DNA of 64,000 nucleotides from Haliscomenobacter sp040401995 (GCA_040401995.1 JBBANM010000003.1:62001-126000), one strand, 5' to 3'; shown: positions 49,904 to 59,260, counted from the first letter of the stretch. Translations and numbers: made by a program. Notes: generated by a model from the letters alone, not told the origin.

Positions 49904-50404
49904 TTACTTCACCGTAATTGATCCATTGACCACCGATATTTTAACCGGCTTCTCCAAGCGATTGATCGATTCAAATGGCGTTGGGCTTTGGGCGAAACCG
50001 ACACTAGTGGTACTTCCAGCTCCGCCTTTCACGGTAAAACACATTTGATACATCGGCACATTTTCCGGAAGGTCTACCCCTTTTAAATTATTATCTATCC
50101 AGACTGCGGGTATCAATCCGTTACCGATGCGCGTAAATCCAAAATTGTCTTTGGTCAAAAAAGGTAAGCGGAAATTTTTCACTTCTTTAAACACCAACAC
50201 TTTAGGATCCCATTTGATGGTATATTGCATAGAAAGCAATTGATTGAATCCGCTGGCAGAGAAATTAAAGCAGACGGTTTCGCCCACTTTGGCGGTTTTC
50301 TTTTCAGTCTTAAAAGTTACTGCTTGCGATTGCGCGTTGATATGGGTCGAAAACAAAACGAGGGCAAATACGAGGGCGATAACAAAAAAAAAACGATGGT
50401 TCAT
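49904..50404 (-). CDS. Secreted cohesin-domain-like protein
   Basis: 166 residues from ATG at 50404 (ATG at 50416 also possible); longer readings up to 50617 lack a signal peptide. Signal peptide FFFVIALVFALVLFSTHINAQ, then a single beta-sandwich with VGETVCFNFSASGF, MQYTIKWDPKVLVF and MYQMCFTVKGGAGSTTSVGF: this is the cohesin layout (strand pattern and the W/F-D-P-x-x-L block). The giant protein at 19488-26261 has both a similar cohesin-like domain and a dockerin-like pair. No T9SS domain. A role in binding a dockerin-like partner is inference. Confidence 0.7.
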   Translation of the reverse strand: MNHRFFFVIALVFALVLFSTHINAQSQAVTFKTEKKTAKVGETVCFNFSASGFNQLLSMQYTIKWDPKVLVFKEVKNFRLPFLTKDNFGFTRIGNGLIPAVWIDNNLKGVDLPENVPMYQMCFTVKGGAGSTTSVGFAQSPTPFESINRLEKPVKISVVNGSITVK

Positions 50405-50518
50405 AGGATGAGGCATTGGTTCAGGTAAATAAACGTGTTGCATGGGAAAGTTTGCATGTCGTGACAAAAATGGGTAAAGTCGGTCTTTCAAACAAGTTTT
50501 TGTCTTTATTTCCCCAAA

Positions 50519-50560
50519 CAAAAAAGCAACCTGCCCTACTTGAAGACAGATTGCTTTTTG
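50519..50560 (-). terminator. Terminator after the small basic exported protein gene
   Basis: AAAAAGCAAcCTG (50521-50533) pairs with CAGaTTGCTTTTT (50547-50559), one mismatch; T-run on the minus strand. It ends the gene at 50577-50906. Confidence 0.7.
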
Positions 50561-50576
50561 TTTGAGTGGCTCCAGA

Positions 50577-50906
50577 TTAGTGGTGGCGACCCTGACCGTC
50601 GTGTTTTTGACGGGCAATGTTGCGGCTAGCGTTATTCTGACGAGCGCGAATTTCAGCGCGTTCTGCTTTTGTTACTGTACCGTCAGCTTTGGCTTGTCTT
50701 TTATCTCTTTGGATGCGGTGTTGTTGGCGCTCTAAACGAGCAGTTTCTTTGGCAGTTAATTCGCCAGACTTAACGCCCTGGCCAATGCGCTCTTGTTGAT
50801 TTTCTTGGCGTTCTCTAGCAACTGGGGTTTTTGTACCATTTTGTGCAAACATTGAAGAAGCCAATCCCAACATAAAAAACAGGGCAACGATTACTTTGGA
50901 TTTCAT
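50577..50906 (-). CDS. Small basic exported protein, unknown
   Basis: 109 residues. Signal peptide (VIVALFFMLGLASSMFAQ), then a highly charged helical chain with Arg, Gln, Lys and Glu (ERQENQQERIGQGVKSGELT, ARLERQQHRIQRDKRQAKAD, KAERAEIRARQNNASRNIAR) and a His tail (GQGRHH). The GELTAKE and DGTVTKAE stretches look like two degenerate repeats, each a loop and helix. Similar small proteins are common in Bacteroidetes without known role. Own promoter and terminator probable. Confidence 0.78.
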   Translation of the reverse strand: MKSKVIVALFFMLGLASSMFAQNGTKTPVARERQENQQERIGQGVKSGELTAKETARLERQQHRIQRDKRQAKADGTVTKAERAEIRARQNNASRNIARQKHDGQGRHH

Positions 50907-51026
50907 GGTCTGAAATTTTAGAGTGTGAAAAAAGATTGAGTAAGTTGATTTACGAACCCATAGACTACGTTGCCCAGCCTGCGTTTAATCCTAAATCGTT
51001 AACAAAAAGTTAATGTAATTCCCGAA

Positions 51027-53000
51027 TTAATCCTCAATCGTCAACTGCACTTTTTCCCACTCTTCCATCGCTATGTCCAATTCTTTTTTCTTCTGCTCGT
51101 ATTGTTGCATCACTTTGCTGGCGTCTGTGGATCCATAGAACCCTGGATCACCCATCTTCGTGCTGATTTTTGCCAATTCTTCTTCAATGCGTTCCACTTT
51201 TTTCTCCGCGTTGGAGACCAAACGTTGGATACGTTTGCGCTCTTCGTGGCTCAATTGAGGTTTTGGGGCGCTTTTGCCGTTTCCATTACTACTGCCATTG
51301 CCATTGGAAGCTGCAGCAGTTGCCGCTGCTTTATTGGCCAACGCTACCGCTGCATTGTTTTTGGTACTCAATTCCACTTGACGCATGTTGTCCAGTTGGC
51401 GTTTTTCCAAAAATGCATTGACATCGCCAATATGATCGTACAATTTTCCATCGCGGAATTCAACGGTACGAGTGGTAAGACCCGCTAGGAATTCCCGGTC
51501 GTGAGAAACGACAATCATGGCGCCGTCGTATTCCATCAAAGCTTGTTTCAAAACGTCTTTGGAAAGAATGTCCAAGTGGTTCGTAGGTTCATCCAGTACC
51601 AACAAATTGAAAGGCTTTAGCAACAAACAGGCCATCGCCAAACGGGCGCGCTCGCCCCCGGAAAGTACGGATACCTTTTTTTCAACATCTTCGCCGCTAA
51701 ACATGAATGCCCCCAAAATGTGTCGAACCCGCGGACGAATTTCCGGCGGTGCGGCATTTTCCATGGTTTCCAACAAAGTCACATTGGATTTTAGGGTTTC
51801 TGATTGGTTCTGGGCATAGTACCCGATCTGTACATTGTGCCCCAGTTTTATATCCCCTAAGGTAAGAGTGGTTTCATTCACCAGAATTTTGGCCAGGGTA
51901 GTTTTCCCTTGACCGTTTTGCCCAACAAAGGCTACGCGATCGCCGCGATCCAACTTAATGCCGACCTCGTTGAGAACCGTCATTTCGCCATATTTTTTTA
52001 CCACATCATGCCCTTCCACCACGATTTGTCCCGAGCGCGGCGCAGGCGGGAAACGCAGGTTCATGGTTGCCAAATCCTCGTCTTCAATCTCAATGCGATC
52101 CATTTTATCCAGCTGTTTTTGCATGGATTGCGCCATTGTGGTTTTTGAAGCCTTGGCCATAAAGCGCTTGATCGTGCGCTCGCGGTCGGCAATCACTCGC
52201 TGTTGGTTTTCGTAGGAGGCTTTCTGTTTTTCCCGACGTTCTTTGCGCAACTCTACAAATTGGGAATACGGCGCTTTGTAATCAAAAACGGAGCCCAATT
52301 CCACCTCAATGGTACGATTGGTCGTATTATCCAGAAATTCTTTATCGTGCGAGATAAGGATAACTGCTTTGGGGTAATCTTTCAAAAAGGTTTCCAACCA
52401 GATGATGGATTCAATGTCCAAGTGGTTGGTAGGTTCATCCAGTAGCAAGTAATCGGGGCGCGCCAAGAGCATTTTTGCTAATTCCACCCGCATTTTCCAG
52501 CCACCGCTGAACTCGTCGGTCAAACGGTGTAAGTCGCTTTGTTTGAAACCCAAACCTTTCAGGATGCGTTCGGCATCGGCTTGCATGGTATCGCCACCCA
52601 GCAAATGGAAGCGGTCGCCAACTGCAACAAAATCCTCTAAAAGCTTATGATAGGACTCGGTATCATAATCGGTGCGCTCGCCCATTTCTACGTGGAGGCG
52701 CTCCATTTCATGTTCCAAAGCCTTGGCGTCAGCAAAAGCGGTCATGGCTTCTTCGAGCACCGTTTTACCGTGTGGAATGTCCATTTCTTGGTGCAAAAAA
52801 CCCAAGGTGCTATCAGCGGGGCGGGTTACTTTTCCCTGTTGGGGGCTTTGTTCGCCAGCAATAATTTTTAGCAAAGTTGATTTACCGGCGCCATTGCGAC
52901 CCACGAGGCCGACTTTATCCTTTTCGGAAATCACCAGGTTGATGCTGTCGAGCAACACCCGAAATCCATACTGAACATAAACGTTTGCGATATTAATCAT
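51027..53000 (-). CDS. ABC-F family ATP-binding protein
   Basis: 657 residues with two ABC domains and no membrane part. Domain 1: Walker A GRNGAGKST (34-42), signature EFSGGWKMRV near 165, Walker B LLLDEPTNHLD near 183-193. Domain 2: GQNGQGKTT near 352, LSGGERARLAM near 447, LLVLDEPTNHLD near 470. A charged linker with a long helix lies between (PtIM, about 240-315) and a C-terminal coiled coil with an S/G/N-rich spacer follows (570-657). The layout is that of Uup/YdiF-like ABC-F factors that bind the ribosomal E site and help stalled translation. Not an exporter. Confidence 0.92.
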   Translation of the reverse strand: MINIANVYVQYGFRVLLDSINLVISEKDKVGLVGRNGAGKSTLLKIIAGEQSPQQGKVTRPADSTLGFLHQEMDIPHGKTVLEEAMTAFADAKALEHEMERLHVEMGERTDYDTESYHKLLEDFVAVGDRFHLLGGDTMQADAERILKGLGFKQSDLHRLTDEFSGGWKMRVELAKMLLARPDYLLLDEPTNHLDIESIIWLETFLKDYPKAVILISHDKEFLDNTTNRTIEVELGSVFDYKAPYSQFVELRKERREKQKASYENQQRVIADRERTIKRFMAKASKTTMAQSMQKQLDKMDRIEIEDEDLATMNLRFPPAPRSGQIVVEGHDVVKKYGEMTVLNEVGIKLDRGDRVAFVGQNGQGKTTLAKILVNETTLTLGDIKLGHNVQIGYYAQNQSETLKSNVTLLETMENAAPPEIRPRVRHILGAFMFSGEDVEKKVSVLSGGERARLAMACLLLKPFNLLVLDEPTNHLDILSKDVLKQALMEYDGAMIVVSHDREFLAGLTTRTVEFRDGKLYDHIGDVNAFLEKRQLDNMRQVELSTKNNAAVALANKAAATAAASNGNGSSNGNGKSAPKPQLSHEERKRIQRLVSNAEKKVERIEEELAKISTKMGDPGFYGSTDASKVMQQYEQKKKELDIAMEEWEKVQLTIED

Positions 53001-53136
53001 GGCTACTTGGTATGCGTTTTATTGATCGGATAGGAGTACCTATCACAATTCGGCTGCAAAATTACCATTGTTTTATGGAAAATTCTGTAGAAGCTTTGTA
53101 AAATTCTGTAAACCTTAAATTTGGCAGGTAAGGTGC

Positions 53137-54192
53137 TTAAGCTTTATCGAGGGTAAATCCAAAAGTAGAACCCAAACTTGGGCTAGAACGCACATTGATC
53201 GTTTGTTTGTGTGCTTCGATGGTGTGTTTTACAATGGAAAGCCCCAATCCCGAGCCTCCTTGTGCCCGCGAGCGGCTTTTATCCACTCGGTAAAAACGAT
53301 CAAAAACATGCGCCAAATGTTGCCTTGGAATGCCAATGCCATTGTCGGCAACCTCAATCAACACGTGTTTGTCCATGTCGTAAAAAGCGATTTTGGTACG
53401 ACCGTTGGGCACGCCATATTTAACAGAATTGTGCACCAAATTGATCAACACCTGGCGAATTTTTTCCCGATCCGCTTTTACCCGAAACGGGTGTGAAGCG
53501 CCATCTTTTAAATCGAGAGTAATGTTACGTTCGGAAGCTTTGATTTCAATTTCTTCAAATACCTCTTTAGCCAATTCGCGGATGTCAAAAGACTGCATTT
53601 CTAAGAGCATTTCACCTGATTCCAAGCGCGAAATGGTTTCCAAATCGTGGATGATGATCTGTAGGCGTTCAACGTTTTTAACTGCTTTTTGCAAAAAAAT
53701 CAAGTTTACCGATTCGTCTTGCAAACCGCCGTCGAGCAAAGATTCCAAATACCCTTGGATGTTGAATATGGGTGTTTTAAGTTCATGCGAGATGTCACCC
53801 AAAAAATTGCGGCGGTATTCCGCCCACGACTTGTACTTGTCGATTTCGCGTTGCTGATTTTCTGCCCAGGCGGCCACTTCCTGATCCACTTCATCCATGA
53901 CGTTGGAGTTGATGTTGATCTTTTTTTGGCGTTCTTTTTCCCCCGGCGCCAACTTCTCGTTATGGATCGTTTTGTAGATCAGCTTAATTTTGCGGTAAAT
54001 GTAACTGCGTAGGTAGTAGATAAGTACCGAATACGAAAGCAGCAAAAAAACACCGGAGGCCAAAACATATTTTAACCAATTGAGCGATCCCCAATGGTTC
54101 AATTCCGTCAAAATAACCAGAACCGTTCCCACGCTAAAAATAATGAGCGAAGACAACAGCGCGATGTGGCGCGGGGTAGGATTTTTCAACAT
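53137..54192 (-). CDS. Sensor histidine kinase, PhoR-like
   Basis: 351 residues. Two membrane helices (about 10-30 and 41-63) with a very short periplasmic loop, a linker, HisKA with phospho-acceptor His136 (GDISHELKTPIFN) and HATPase with N-box LVHNSVKYG, G1 DNGIGIPRQH and G2 GGSGLGLSIVKH. The short loop means it probably senses in the membrane or through partners. ATG overlaps the stop of the regulator gene (TAATG), so the pair is translated together. Closest in layout to PhoR; the stimulus is not known. Confidence 0.92.
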   Translation of the reverse strand: MLKNPTPRHIALLSSLIIFSVGTVLVILTELNHWGSLNWLKYVLASGVFLLLSYSVLIYYLRSYIYRKIKLIYKTIHNEKLAPGEKERQKKININSNVMDEVDQEVAAWAENQQREIDKYKSWAEYRRNFLGDISHELKTPIFNIQGYLESLLDGGLQDESVNLIFLQKAVKNVERLQIIIHDLETISRLESGEMLLEMQSFDIRELAKEVFEEIEIKASERNITLDLKDGASHPFRVKADREKIRQVLINLVHNSVKYGVPNGRTKIAFYDMDKHVLIEVADNGIGIPRQHLAHVFDRFYRVDKSRSRAQGGSGLGLSIVKHTIEAHKQTINVRSSPSLGSTFGFTLDKA

Positions 54193-54875
54193 TAAAAATC
54201 AAATTTATAACCGATGCCTTTGATCGTTTTGATGTAATCGTCGCCGATTTTTTCCCGCAATTTGCGGATGTGGACATCGATGGTGCGGTTGCCGACAATG
54301 ACATCGGTACCCCAAACTTTGTTGAAAATTTCTTCTCGGGAAAAAACCTTACCAGGTTTGGAGACCAACAAAAAGAGCAGTTCAAACTCTTTTTTCGCCA
54401 ATTCAATCACTTCTTCGCCCCTTTGTACGCTTACCCGCTGCCGATCGATCGCTAGGTCGCCAATGCGAACAACATCCGAGTTTTCATCATCCGGTTGGCG
54501 ATCCGAACGACGCAACAATGCTTTTACCCTGCTGATCAACACCCTGGGGCGAATCGGTTTGGTGATGTAATCATCGCCGCCAACATCTAGGGCAGCAATT
54601 TGGGAATAATCCTCTTCACGAGCAGTGAGGAAAGTGATCAGGGTTTTGTCGAATTCGGGCTTGTTGCGCAAATAGCGGCATACCTCTACCCCATCCATTT
54701 TTGGCATCATGATGTCCAAAATAATCAGGTTAGGATGTTCTTTTTCGGCGATTAAAATGCCTTCTTCACCGTCATTAGCGGTTAGCACTTCATATCCTTC
54801 TTTTTCAAGATTGTACTTTACAAAGTCGAGGATATCTGGCTCATCATCTACGAGAAGAATTTTGTTGTTGTCCAT
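54192..54875 (-). CDS. Response regulator, OmpR/PhoB family
   Basis: 227 residues. Receiver domain with acidic pair Asp10/Asp11, phospho-acceptor Asp54 (IILDIMMPKMDG), Thr near 82 and Lys in YITKPIRPR near 105; C-terminal winged helix (130-227) with VFSREEIFNKVWG and RTIDVHIRKLREKIG, GIGYKF. A DNA-binding regulator paired with the kinase that follows and overlaps. The operon starts here; the 241-base gap upstream has no recognised promoter. Confidence 0.94.
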   Translation of the reverse strand: MDNNKILLVDDEPDILDFVKYNLEKEGYEVLTANDGEEGILIAEKEHPNLIILDIMMPKMDGVEVCRYLRNKPEFDKTLITFLTAREEDYSQIAALDVGGDDYITKPIRPRVLISRVKALLRRSDRQPDDENSDVVRIGDLAIDRQRVSVQRGEEVIELAKKEFELLFLLVSKPGKVFSREEIFNKVWGTDVIVGNRTIDVHIRKLREKIGDDYIKTIKGIGYKFDF

Positions 54876-55116
54876 GCAGAACGGTCGGTTGGTGATCGAC
54901 GAAAAGGATTGGTAATAGAACTCAATGGCATTCTTCTAGGAAAACATTTCAAAACCTGCTTTAGGTTTAACAATGGTTTCTTGAAAATCCTCTTCAAGCT
55001 CAAATTCAGGCAAAGCTAAGATTAATCAAAAATGACCTGACTATGTTCTGGTTTAAATAATTGTTAAGTCTTTGTCCGCCTATTGCATTTTAATGTTAGA
55101 TCGAAGTGTTTGGAGA

Positions 55117-55449
55117 CTATTTGGGAGTTGCATTCTCGGCTTTCATCTGCTCGTCCATCTGTTTGTACAATTTCAACAACCGTCGCGGGTTGCGTTTGAG
55201 TAATTCCATGGTTTTGACAAAATCCTTTTCAGTGACGTTGTACAACTTAAAGACTTCTTTGTAATAGACCTTGCGGAGGCTATCCTGAGCCGTTCCTACC
55301 TTATCTTCACTGGCAGCTTCAGCGTAATGGATGTCCATTAAAACATCCATCAATTTGGATTCGGGGATAGGAAGCGGGCCTTTTTCGGGCGTACAGGCAA
55401 AGACACTTAAAAACAGTATGCACAAAAAAAACTGGAATGGTTTTTTCAT
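55117..55449 (-). CDS. DUF4296 lipoprotein
   Basis: 110 residues. Lipoprotein signal FFLCILFLSVFAC with Cys19; mature part helical with IPESKLMDVLMDIHYAEAAS near 27-46 and KVYYKEVFKLYNVTEKDF, the DUF4296 pattern found only in Bacteroidetes. Function unknown; these proteins sit in the outer or inner membrane. The start overlaps the stop of the phosphatase gene by four bases (ATGA), which is a common neighbour arrangement. Confidence 0.9.
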   Translation of the reverse strand: MKKPFQFFLCILFLSVFACTPEKGPLPIPESKLMDVLMDIHYAEAASEDKVGTAQDSLRKVYYKEVFKLYNVTEKDFVKTMELLKRNPRRLLKLYKQMDEQMKAENATPK

Positions 55450-55949
55450 TTAAAAAACTGCTTTGGAAAGTGGAATTCAGAGATAAAACCGGAAGACTCA
55501 GTGAAATCAAACCAATGTTCAATGTCGGCATCTATCCGGATAATCCCGCAAGTTGGCACATTATCAAGTGGTTCTTCCATACCGCCAAACATATTGGCCA
55601 ATGCCGTCCAAGTAGGGTTGTGACCAAACAGCGCAACAGTGGTATAATTTTCAGATAAAGCGCGGATGATGTCCAGAATATCTTCGGGTTGGGCTTCGTA
55701 AATACTGGGTTCAACCAAAATCTGTTCAGCGGGCATACCCAAAGCAACGGCAAAATAAGTAGCAGTTACCAATGCCCTTTTGGCTGGACTAGTAATGAGG
55801 CGATCAATTCGGGCAGCTTTAGCCCTTAATTGCATGCTCATAAAAGGCGCGTCGCGCAAACCGCGATCGTTAAGCGGTCTTTCTGTATCTGGTAGCGTAA
55901 GATCGTCCCAACTTGACTTGGCGTGGCGAATAAGATATACCGTTTTCAT
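55446..55949 (-). CDS. SixA-like histidine phosphatase
   Basis: 167 residues from ATG at 55949 (longer frame to 55985 not needed). RHAKSSWDD with catalytic His9 and Arg8, second His in LFGHNPTWTALA near 109, Arg in SPAKRALVTA near 58. The short form of the phosphoglycerate mutase-like fold is that of SixA, which removes phosphate from phosphohistidine in signalling proteins. Substrate here is unknown. It is coupled to the DUF4296 lipoprotein gene by overlap. Confidence 0.88.
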   Translation of the reverse strand: MKTVYLIRHAKSSWDDLTLPDTERPLNDRGLRDAPFMSMQLRAKAARIDRLITSPAKRALVTATYFAVALGMPAEQILVEPSIYEAQPEDILDIIRALSENYTTVALFGHNPTWTALANMFGGMEEPLDNVPTCGIIRIDADIEHWFDFTESSGFISEFHFPKQFFK

Positions 55950-56032
55950 GGGCACTAGCGTTTCATCCTGCAAAAGTAACCACAAATTGCAACGTGTAAA
56001 ATAAACTTGATTAATTCTGCATACCGAAATGG

Positions 56033-57454
56033 TTAATTCTTAACCTTTTTATCCATTTCGATGATCTTATCCATTACCGATTCCATTTGCTCAGCGGGTA
56101 CTTGTTTGGAAATGATCTCTTTTTTACGGTTCAAAATGTACACTTGTGGAGTTGTTTCCACATTGTAAGTAGCGAAATACCGCATGTATGGGTCGGCGGT
56201 ATGCATCCAATCGCCAATATTTTGCTCATCCACAAATTTCCAGCAATCCGGGATTTCCTTGGCGTTTTTCACACAAACTGCAACTAATTTAACATTGCGG
56301 TCTTTGAATTTATCGTAAAACGCCTTCATCGCTGGTGTCGACTCTTTACAATGGCCGCAATCATAGCGCCAAAAGTAAAGCACAGTGTATTCCGCGTCTA
56401 CTTTATGCAAGGAGGTGGGGGTGCCATCGCGTTTTTCCAACTGGATATCAGGCGCAATTTTTCCGATTAGCAAAGGCTTAAGTTTCTTGGCATTGTCCAC
56501 AATTTTCTTCAATTGTGTGGCTTCGGTCCAATCAGCTTGGCCCGCAGCGTAGTATTTTTCGGCAATGTGCACATATACACCATCCATCCCCACATACTTT
56601 GAGGCCGCATAACTGTTCAAGAAATGGATCAGGTAAAACTTAAAGGATTCAGGTGCTGGACGGAGTTTTTCCAAGATGTAATCAACGGCTACATTGATGG
56701 AATCCGGCGCTTGAACCGTAAGTTTATTGACATAAAAATCAATGCGCTGAAAAAGAAATGGCGTACGCAACCAGCGTGGATCGCTCAATTTGAAGTTGTC
56801 GAAATAGTGTTTGCGCGAATAGATCCACGCTTTCATTTGCTTTTCATCTTCGGTAGCGCCTTCAAACTTGGGTAACTCATCATTGATGTTGGCCCTTACA
56901 ATGGCGCCGGCAAAGCTAGCGGCATTTTTTTCCGCAAACTTACTTTGATACTTAATTACATCTTCGTTCAAGACCTCAAATTTCTTGGTGGCGGCCGCTT
57001 TTGCTGCTTCGTCAGGAGCTTTGGCGATCTCTTCTTGTAATTTTTCAGCTTCCGGCCGTTTGCCCGACAAGTAATTGATGTACTCTAGAAATAGGTTGTT
57101 TTCTGGCGAGCCAGTAAATTTGACGTTGTCCGCTGGTTTGTCTTTGGTGGTTTTTACGGAAAAAGTTTGCTCTTTTTGGGTCACCAAAATCTGGAAAAAG
57201 TCGTTATTCGGCGCCAATACCACCAAATACATCCCCGGAGGAAGCGCTTCTTTGCCCTTGAACACAAAAGAACCATCCGGGCCAGCTGTTACCGTATCCC
57301 GAACATATTGCTTATCACCCAGGTAATAGCCCAGGAACAATTGCTTTTCGGTATACCCGGCAATTTCAACTTTGATGGAATAAGCATTTTGAGTTTTTCC
57401 GCTCAGGAAAAATCCAATCATGAAAAGAAGAAAAAAAGATGCGTACTTCATCAT
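56033..57454 (-). CDS. Exported TlpA-like thioredoxin protein with DUF4369/DUF5106-like domains
   Basis: 473 residues from ATG at 57454 (next codon is also ATG). Signal peptide YASFFLLFMIGFFLSGKTQ. An N-terminal beta domain (SIKVEIAGYTEKQLFLGYYL, GSFVFKGKEALPPGMYLVV) of the DUF4369 type; a helical middle domain (about 130-325); and a thioredoxin domain 330-473 with the redox pair in RYDCGHCKES near 365-368 and cis-Pro in VETTPQVYIL. Works in the periplasm on disulfides; the partner is unknown. Single gene. Confidence 0.9.
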   Translation of the reverse strand: MMKYASFFLLFMIGFFLSGKTQNAYSIKVEIAGYTEKQLFLGYYLGDKQYVRDTVTAGPDGSFVFKGKEALPPGMYLVVLAPNNDFFQILVTQKEQTFSVKTTKDKPADNVKFTGSPENNLFLEYINYLSGKRPEAEKLQEEIAKAPDEAAKAAATKKFEVLNEDVIKYQSKFAEKNAASFAGAIVRANINDELPKFEGATEDEKQMKAWIYSRKHYFDNFKLSDPRWLRTPFLFQRIDFYVNKLTVQAPDSINVAVDYILEKLRPAPESFKFYLIHFLNSYAASKYVGMDGVYVHIAEKYYAAGQADWTEATQLKKIVDNAKKLKPLLIGKIAPDIQLEKRDGTPTSLHKVDAEYTVLYFWRYDCGHCKESTPAMKAFYDKFKDRNVKLVAVCVKNAKEIPDCWKFVDEQNIGDWMHTADPYMRYFATYNVETTPQVYILNRKKEIISKQVPAEQMESVMDKIIEMDKKVKN

Positions 57455-57576
57455 ATAGAATCGATTGTATTTTAGACTTAACTTATTTAGTTGCTTGCAA
57501 TGCGCTACAACCGGATGTAAACGCAAAACCACAGTTTTTGGGTATATTTTAGCCCCTTAAAGTGCGGTATACCTAT

Positions 57577-58518
57577 TTAATTTTTTCCTAATGCCGCCAA
57601 AAGGTACAATACCGCCATCCTTATAGCCACCCCATTTTCCACCTGTTGCAAAATAATGGAATGCTGAGAATCCGCCACATCGCTGGTGATTTCAACGCCA
57701 CGGTTGATGGGGCCTGGGTGCATGATGACAATTGGTTTGCCGATGCTGTCCAATAATTCCCGATTTACCCCAAAATATTGGGAATATTCGCGGAGGGAAG
57801 GAAAATACTTGATGTCTTGACGTTCCAATTGGATCCGGAGAATATTGGCCGCATCGCACCATTCCAATGAGCGGCGTACATCATAATCCACTTCCACGCC
57901 CAGTTTTTGGATGTGTTTGGGGATCAACGTAGGCGGCCCGCAAACGCGGACTTTTGCACCCAATTTTTGCAAACAAAATATATTGCTCAGAGCTACCCGC
58001 GAGTGGAGGATATCACCAAAAATAGCGACATGTTTACCTTCTAAATCTCCAATTTGTTCTTGGATGGAAAAAGCGTCGAGTAAGGCCTGCGTAGGGTGCT
58101 CATGTGTACCATCGCCAGCATTGATGATGTTGGCATCGATGTGGTGCGACAAAAACTGACAAGCACCGGGCGCTGGGTGGCGCATCACTACCATATCCAC
58201 TTTCATGGAAAGGATGTTGTTGACAGTATCCAGCAGGGTTTCGCCTTTTTTGAGCGAAGAGGAAGAAGCCGAAAAATTGACTACATCGGCCGAAAGGCGT
58301 TTTTCAGCCAGTTCAAAGGAGATCCGCGTTCGGGTAGAGTTTTCAAAAAACAGATTGGCAATGGTTAAGTCCCGTAGAGAAGGCACCTTTTTGATGGGCC
58401 GGTTGAGGACGTCCTTAAAACTCACCGCCGTTTGAAAAATCAGTCGTATGTCTTCTGAAGTAAGGTCTTTGATACCGAGCAAATGTTTGGTGCTCAAATT
58501 TTGGGTTTCCGTATTCAT
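57577..58518 (-). CDS. pyrB: Aspartate carbamoyltransferase catalytic chain
   Basis: 313 residues. Carbamoyl phosphate loop FENSTRTRISFE (58-69), HPAPGACQ and GDGTHEHPTQALLDAFSI (the ATCase signature), and HPGPINRGVEI near 272. Makes carbamoyl-aspartate in pyrimidine synthesis. It begins two bases after the pyrR stop. No pyrI regulatory chain gene follows, so this is the class that works as a plain trimer, as in Bacillus. Confidence 0.95.
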   Translation of the reverse strand: MNTETQNLSTKHLLGIKDLTSEDIRLIFQTAVSFKDVLNRPIKKVPSLRDLTIANLFFENSTRTRISFELAEKRLSADVVNFSASSSSLKKGETLLDTVNNILSMKVDMVVMRHPAPGACQFLSHHIDANIINAGDGTHEHPTQALLDAFSIQEQIGDLEGKHVAIFGDILHSRVALSNIFCLQKLGAKVRVCGPPTLIPKHIQKLGVEVDYDVRRSLEWCDAANILRIQLERQDIKYFPSLREYSQYFGVNRELLDSIGKPIVIMHPGPINRGVEITSDVADSQHSIILQQVENGVAIRMAVLYLLAALGKN

Positions 58519-58520
58519 GC

Positions 58521-59084
58521 TTAATGCACCTCTTTTTTATCGGGAAACAATAAGATGCGATCTTCGCCAGATTCGGATTGTTTGGCCCACTCTACTTTTA
58601 CGTACTCGCGTTCCAAGGCATCGACCCGAATACCGGAAAAGGTAGCTTGTACTGGCAAATGGCGATTGAACCGCCGGTCAACTAATACCAAAAGGTCAAC
58701 TCGACTCGGTCGGCCGTAATGATTGAGGGCGGTTAAAGCAGCTTGAATGGTGCGGCCGGTATACAAAACGTCATCCACCAAAATTACTTTTTTGTTTTCG
58801 ACGATAAAATCGATTTCGGTAACGCTGGCTTCCAAAGGTTTTTCGCGCCGCCGAAAGTCATCGCGGTAAAAAGTGATGTCCAACTTGCCGTAATCGATGT
58901 GATCGATCCCCAGGTTATCGATCAAATTCCGATAAATGCGCTCGGAAAGTGCAGCGCCCCCCTTTTGAATACCAATGATACAGGTATCCGAGAAATCGTC
59001 GTACTCTTCGATCAGCTGATGACAGAGCCGTTCAATTGTAAGGGCAAAATGCTCTTGGGTTACAATGATGCGTCCTTTTTCCAT
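58521..59084 (-). CDS. pyrR: PyrR bifunctional pyrimidine regulator / uracil phosphoribosyltransferase
   Basis: 187 residues from ATG at 59084; the longer frame to 59135 crosses promoter-like sequence. The PRPP loop VILVDDVLYTGRTIQAAL lies near 107-124, and the Arg-rich FYRDDFRRREKPLEA flap near 80-95 is the RNA-binding part of PyrR. In Gram-positives PyrR binds UMP and the pyr leader RNA to cause attenuation. Directly followed by pyrB. The upstream 185 bases hold a strong terminator and a -7 box; see findings. Confidence 0.93.
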   Translation of the reverse strand: MEKGRIIVTQEHFALTIERLCHQLIEEYDDFSDTCIIGIQKGGAALSERIYRNLIDNLGIDHIDYGKLDITFYRDDFRRREKPLEASVTEIDFIVENKKVILVDDVLYTGRTIQAALTALNHYGRPSRVDLLVLVDRRFNRHLPVQATFSGIRVDALEREYVKVEWAKQSESGEDRILLFPDKKEVH

Positions 59085-59090
59085 TGAGTA

Positions 59091-59098
59091 CAAATATA
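59091..59098 (-). promoter_or_regulatory. -7 box before pyrR
   Basis: CAAATATA on the plus strand reads TATATTTG on the minus strand, an exact TAnnTTTG match, the same octamer as in the rlpA promoter. It lies only seven bases before the pyrR ATG, so transcription would start at or next to the start codon. No TTG is found at 19 bases. Confidence 0.35.
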
Positions 59099-59150
59099 CA
59101 ATTTCGTGTGGGATTCTTGAGTTCGCTTGCGGCAAAACTTAGCAACATCG

Positions 59151-59197
59151 AAAAACGGGTATGTCTAGGACGATTCCCAGGCATACCCGTTTTTTTA
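59151..59197. terminator. Perfect 13-bp terminator between BI-1 and pyrR genes
   Basis: AAAAACGGGTATG (59151-59163) pairs with CATACCCGTTTTT (59182-59194), with T-runs on both strands. On the minus strand it ends the BI-1 transcript 67 bases before pyrR, or acts in the pyrR leader. Confidence 0.82.
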
Positions 59198-59207
59198 TTA
59201 ATCCTTA

Positions 59208-59260
59208 AGAGTGTGTTTGGATTTTTAGTTCGCAAGCGAAAATGGGTCAAAACACACTCT
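59208..59260. repeat. Internally deleted 53-bp copy of the AGAGTGTGTTT repeat
   Basis: The first 44 bases match the left end of the 45235-45396 element (AGAGTGTGTTTGGATTTTTA, then TTCGCAAGCGAAAATG and GGTCAAAA), and the sequence then jumps to the other terminus CACACTCT. The ends are inverted copies (AGAGTGTGTTT and AAACACACTCT with one change). It begins nine bases after the BI-1 stop codon on the minus strand. Confidence 0.7.
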
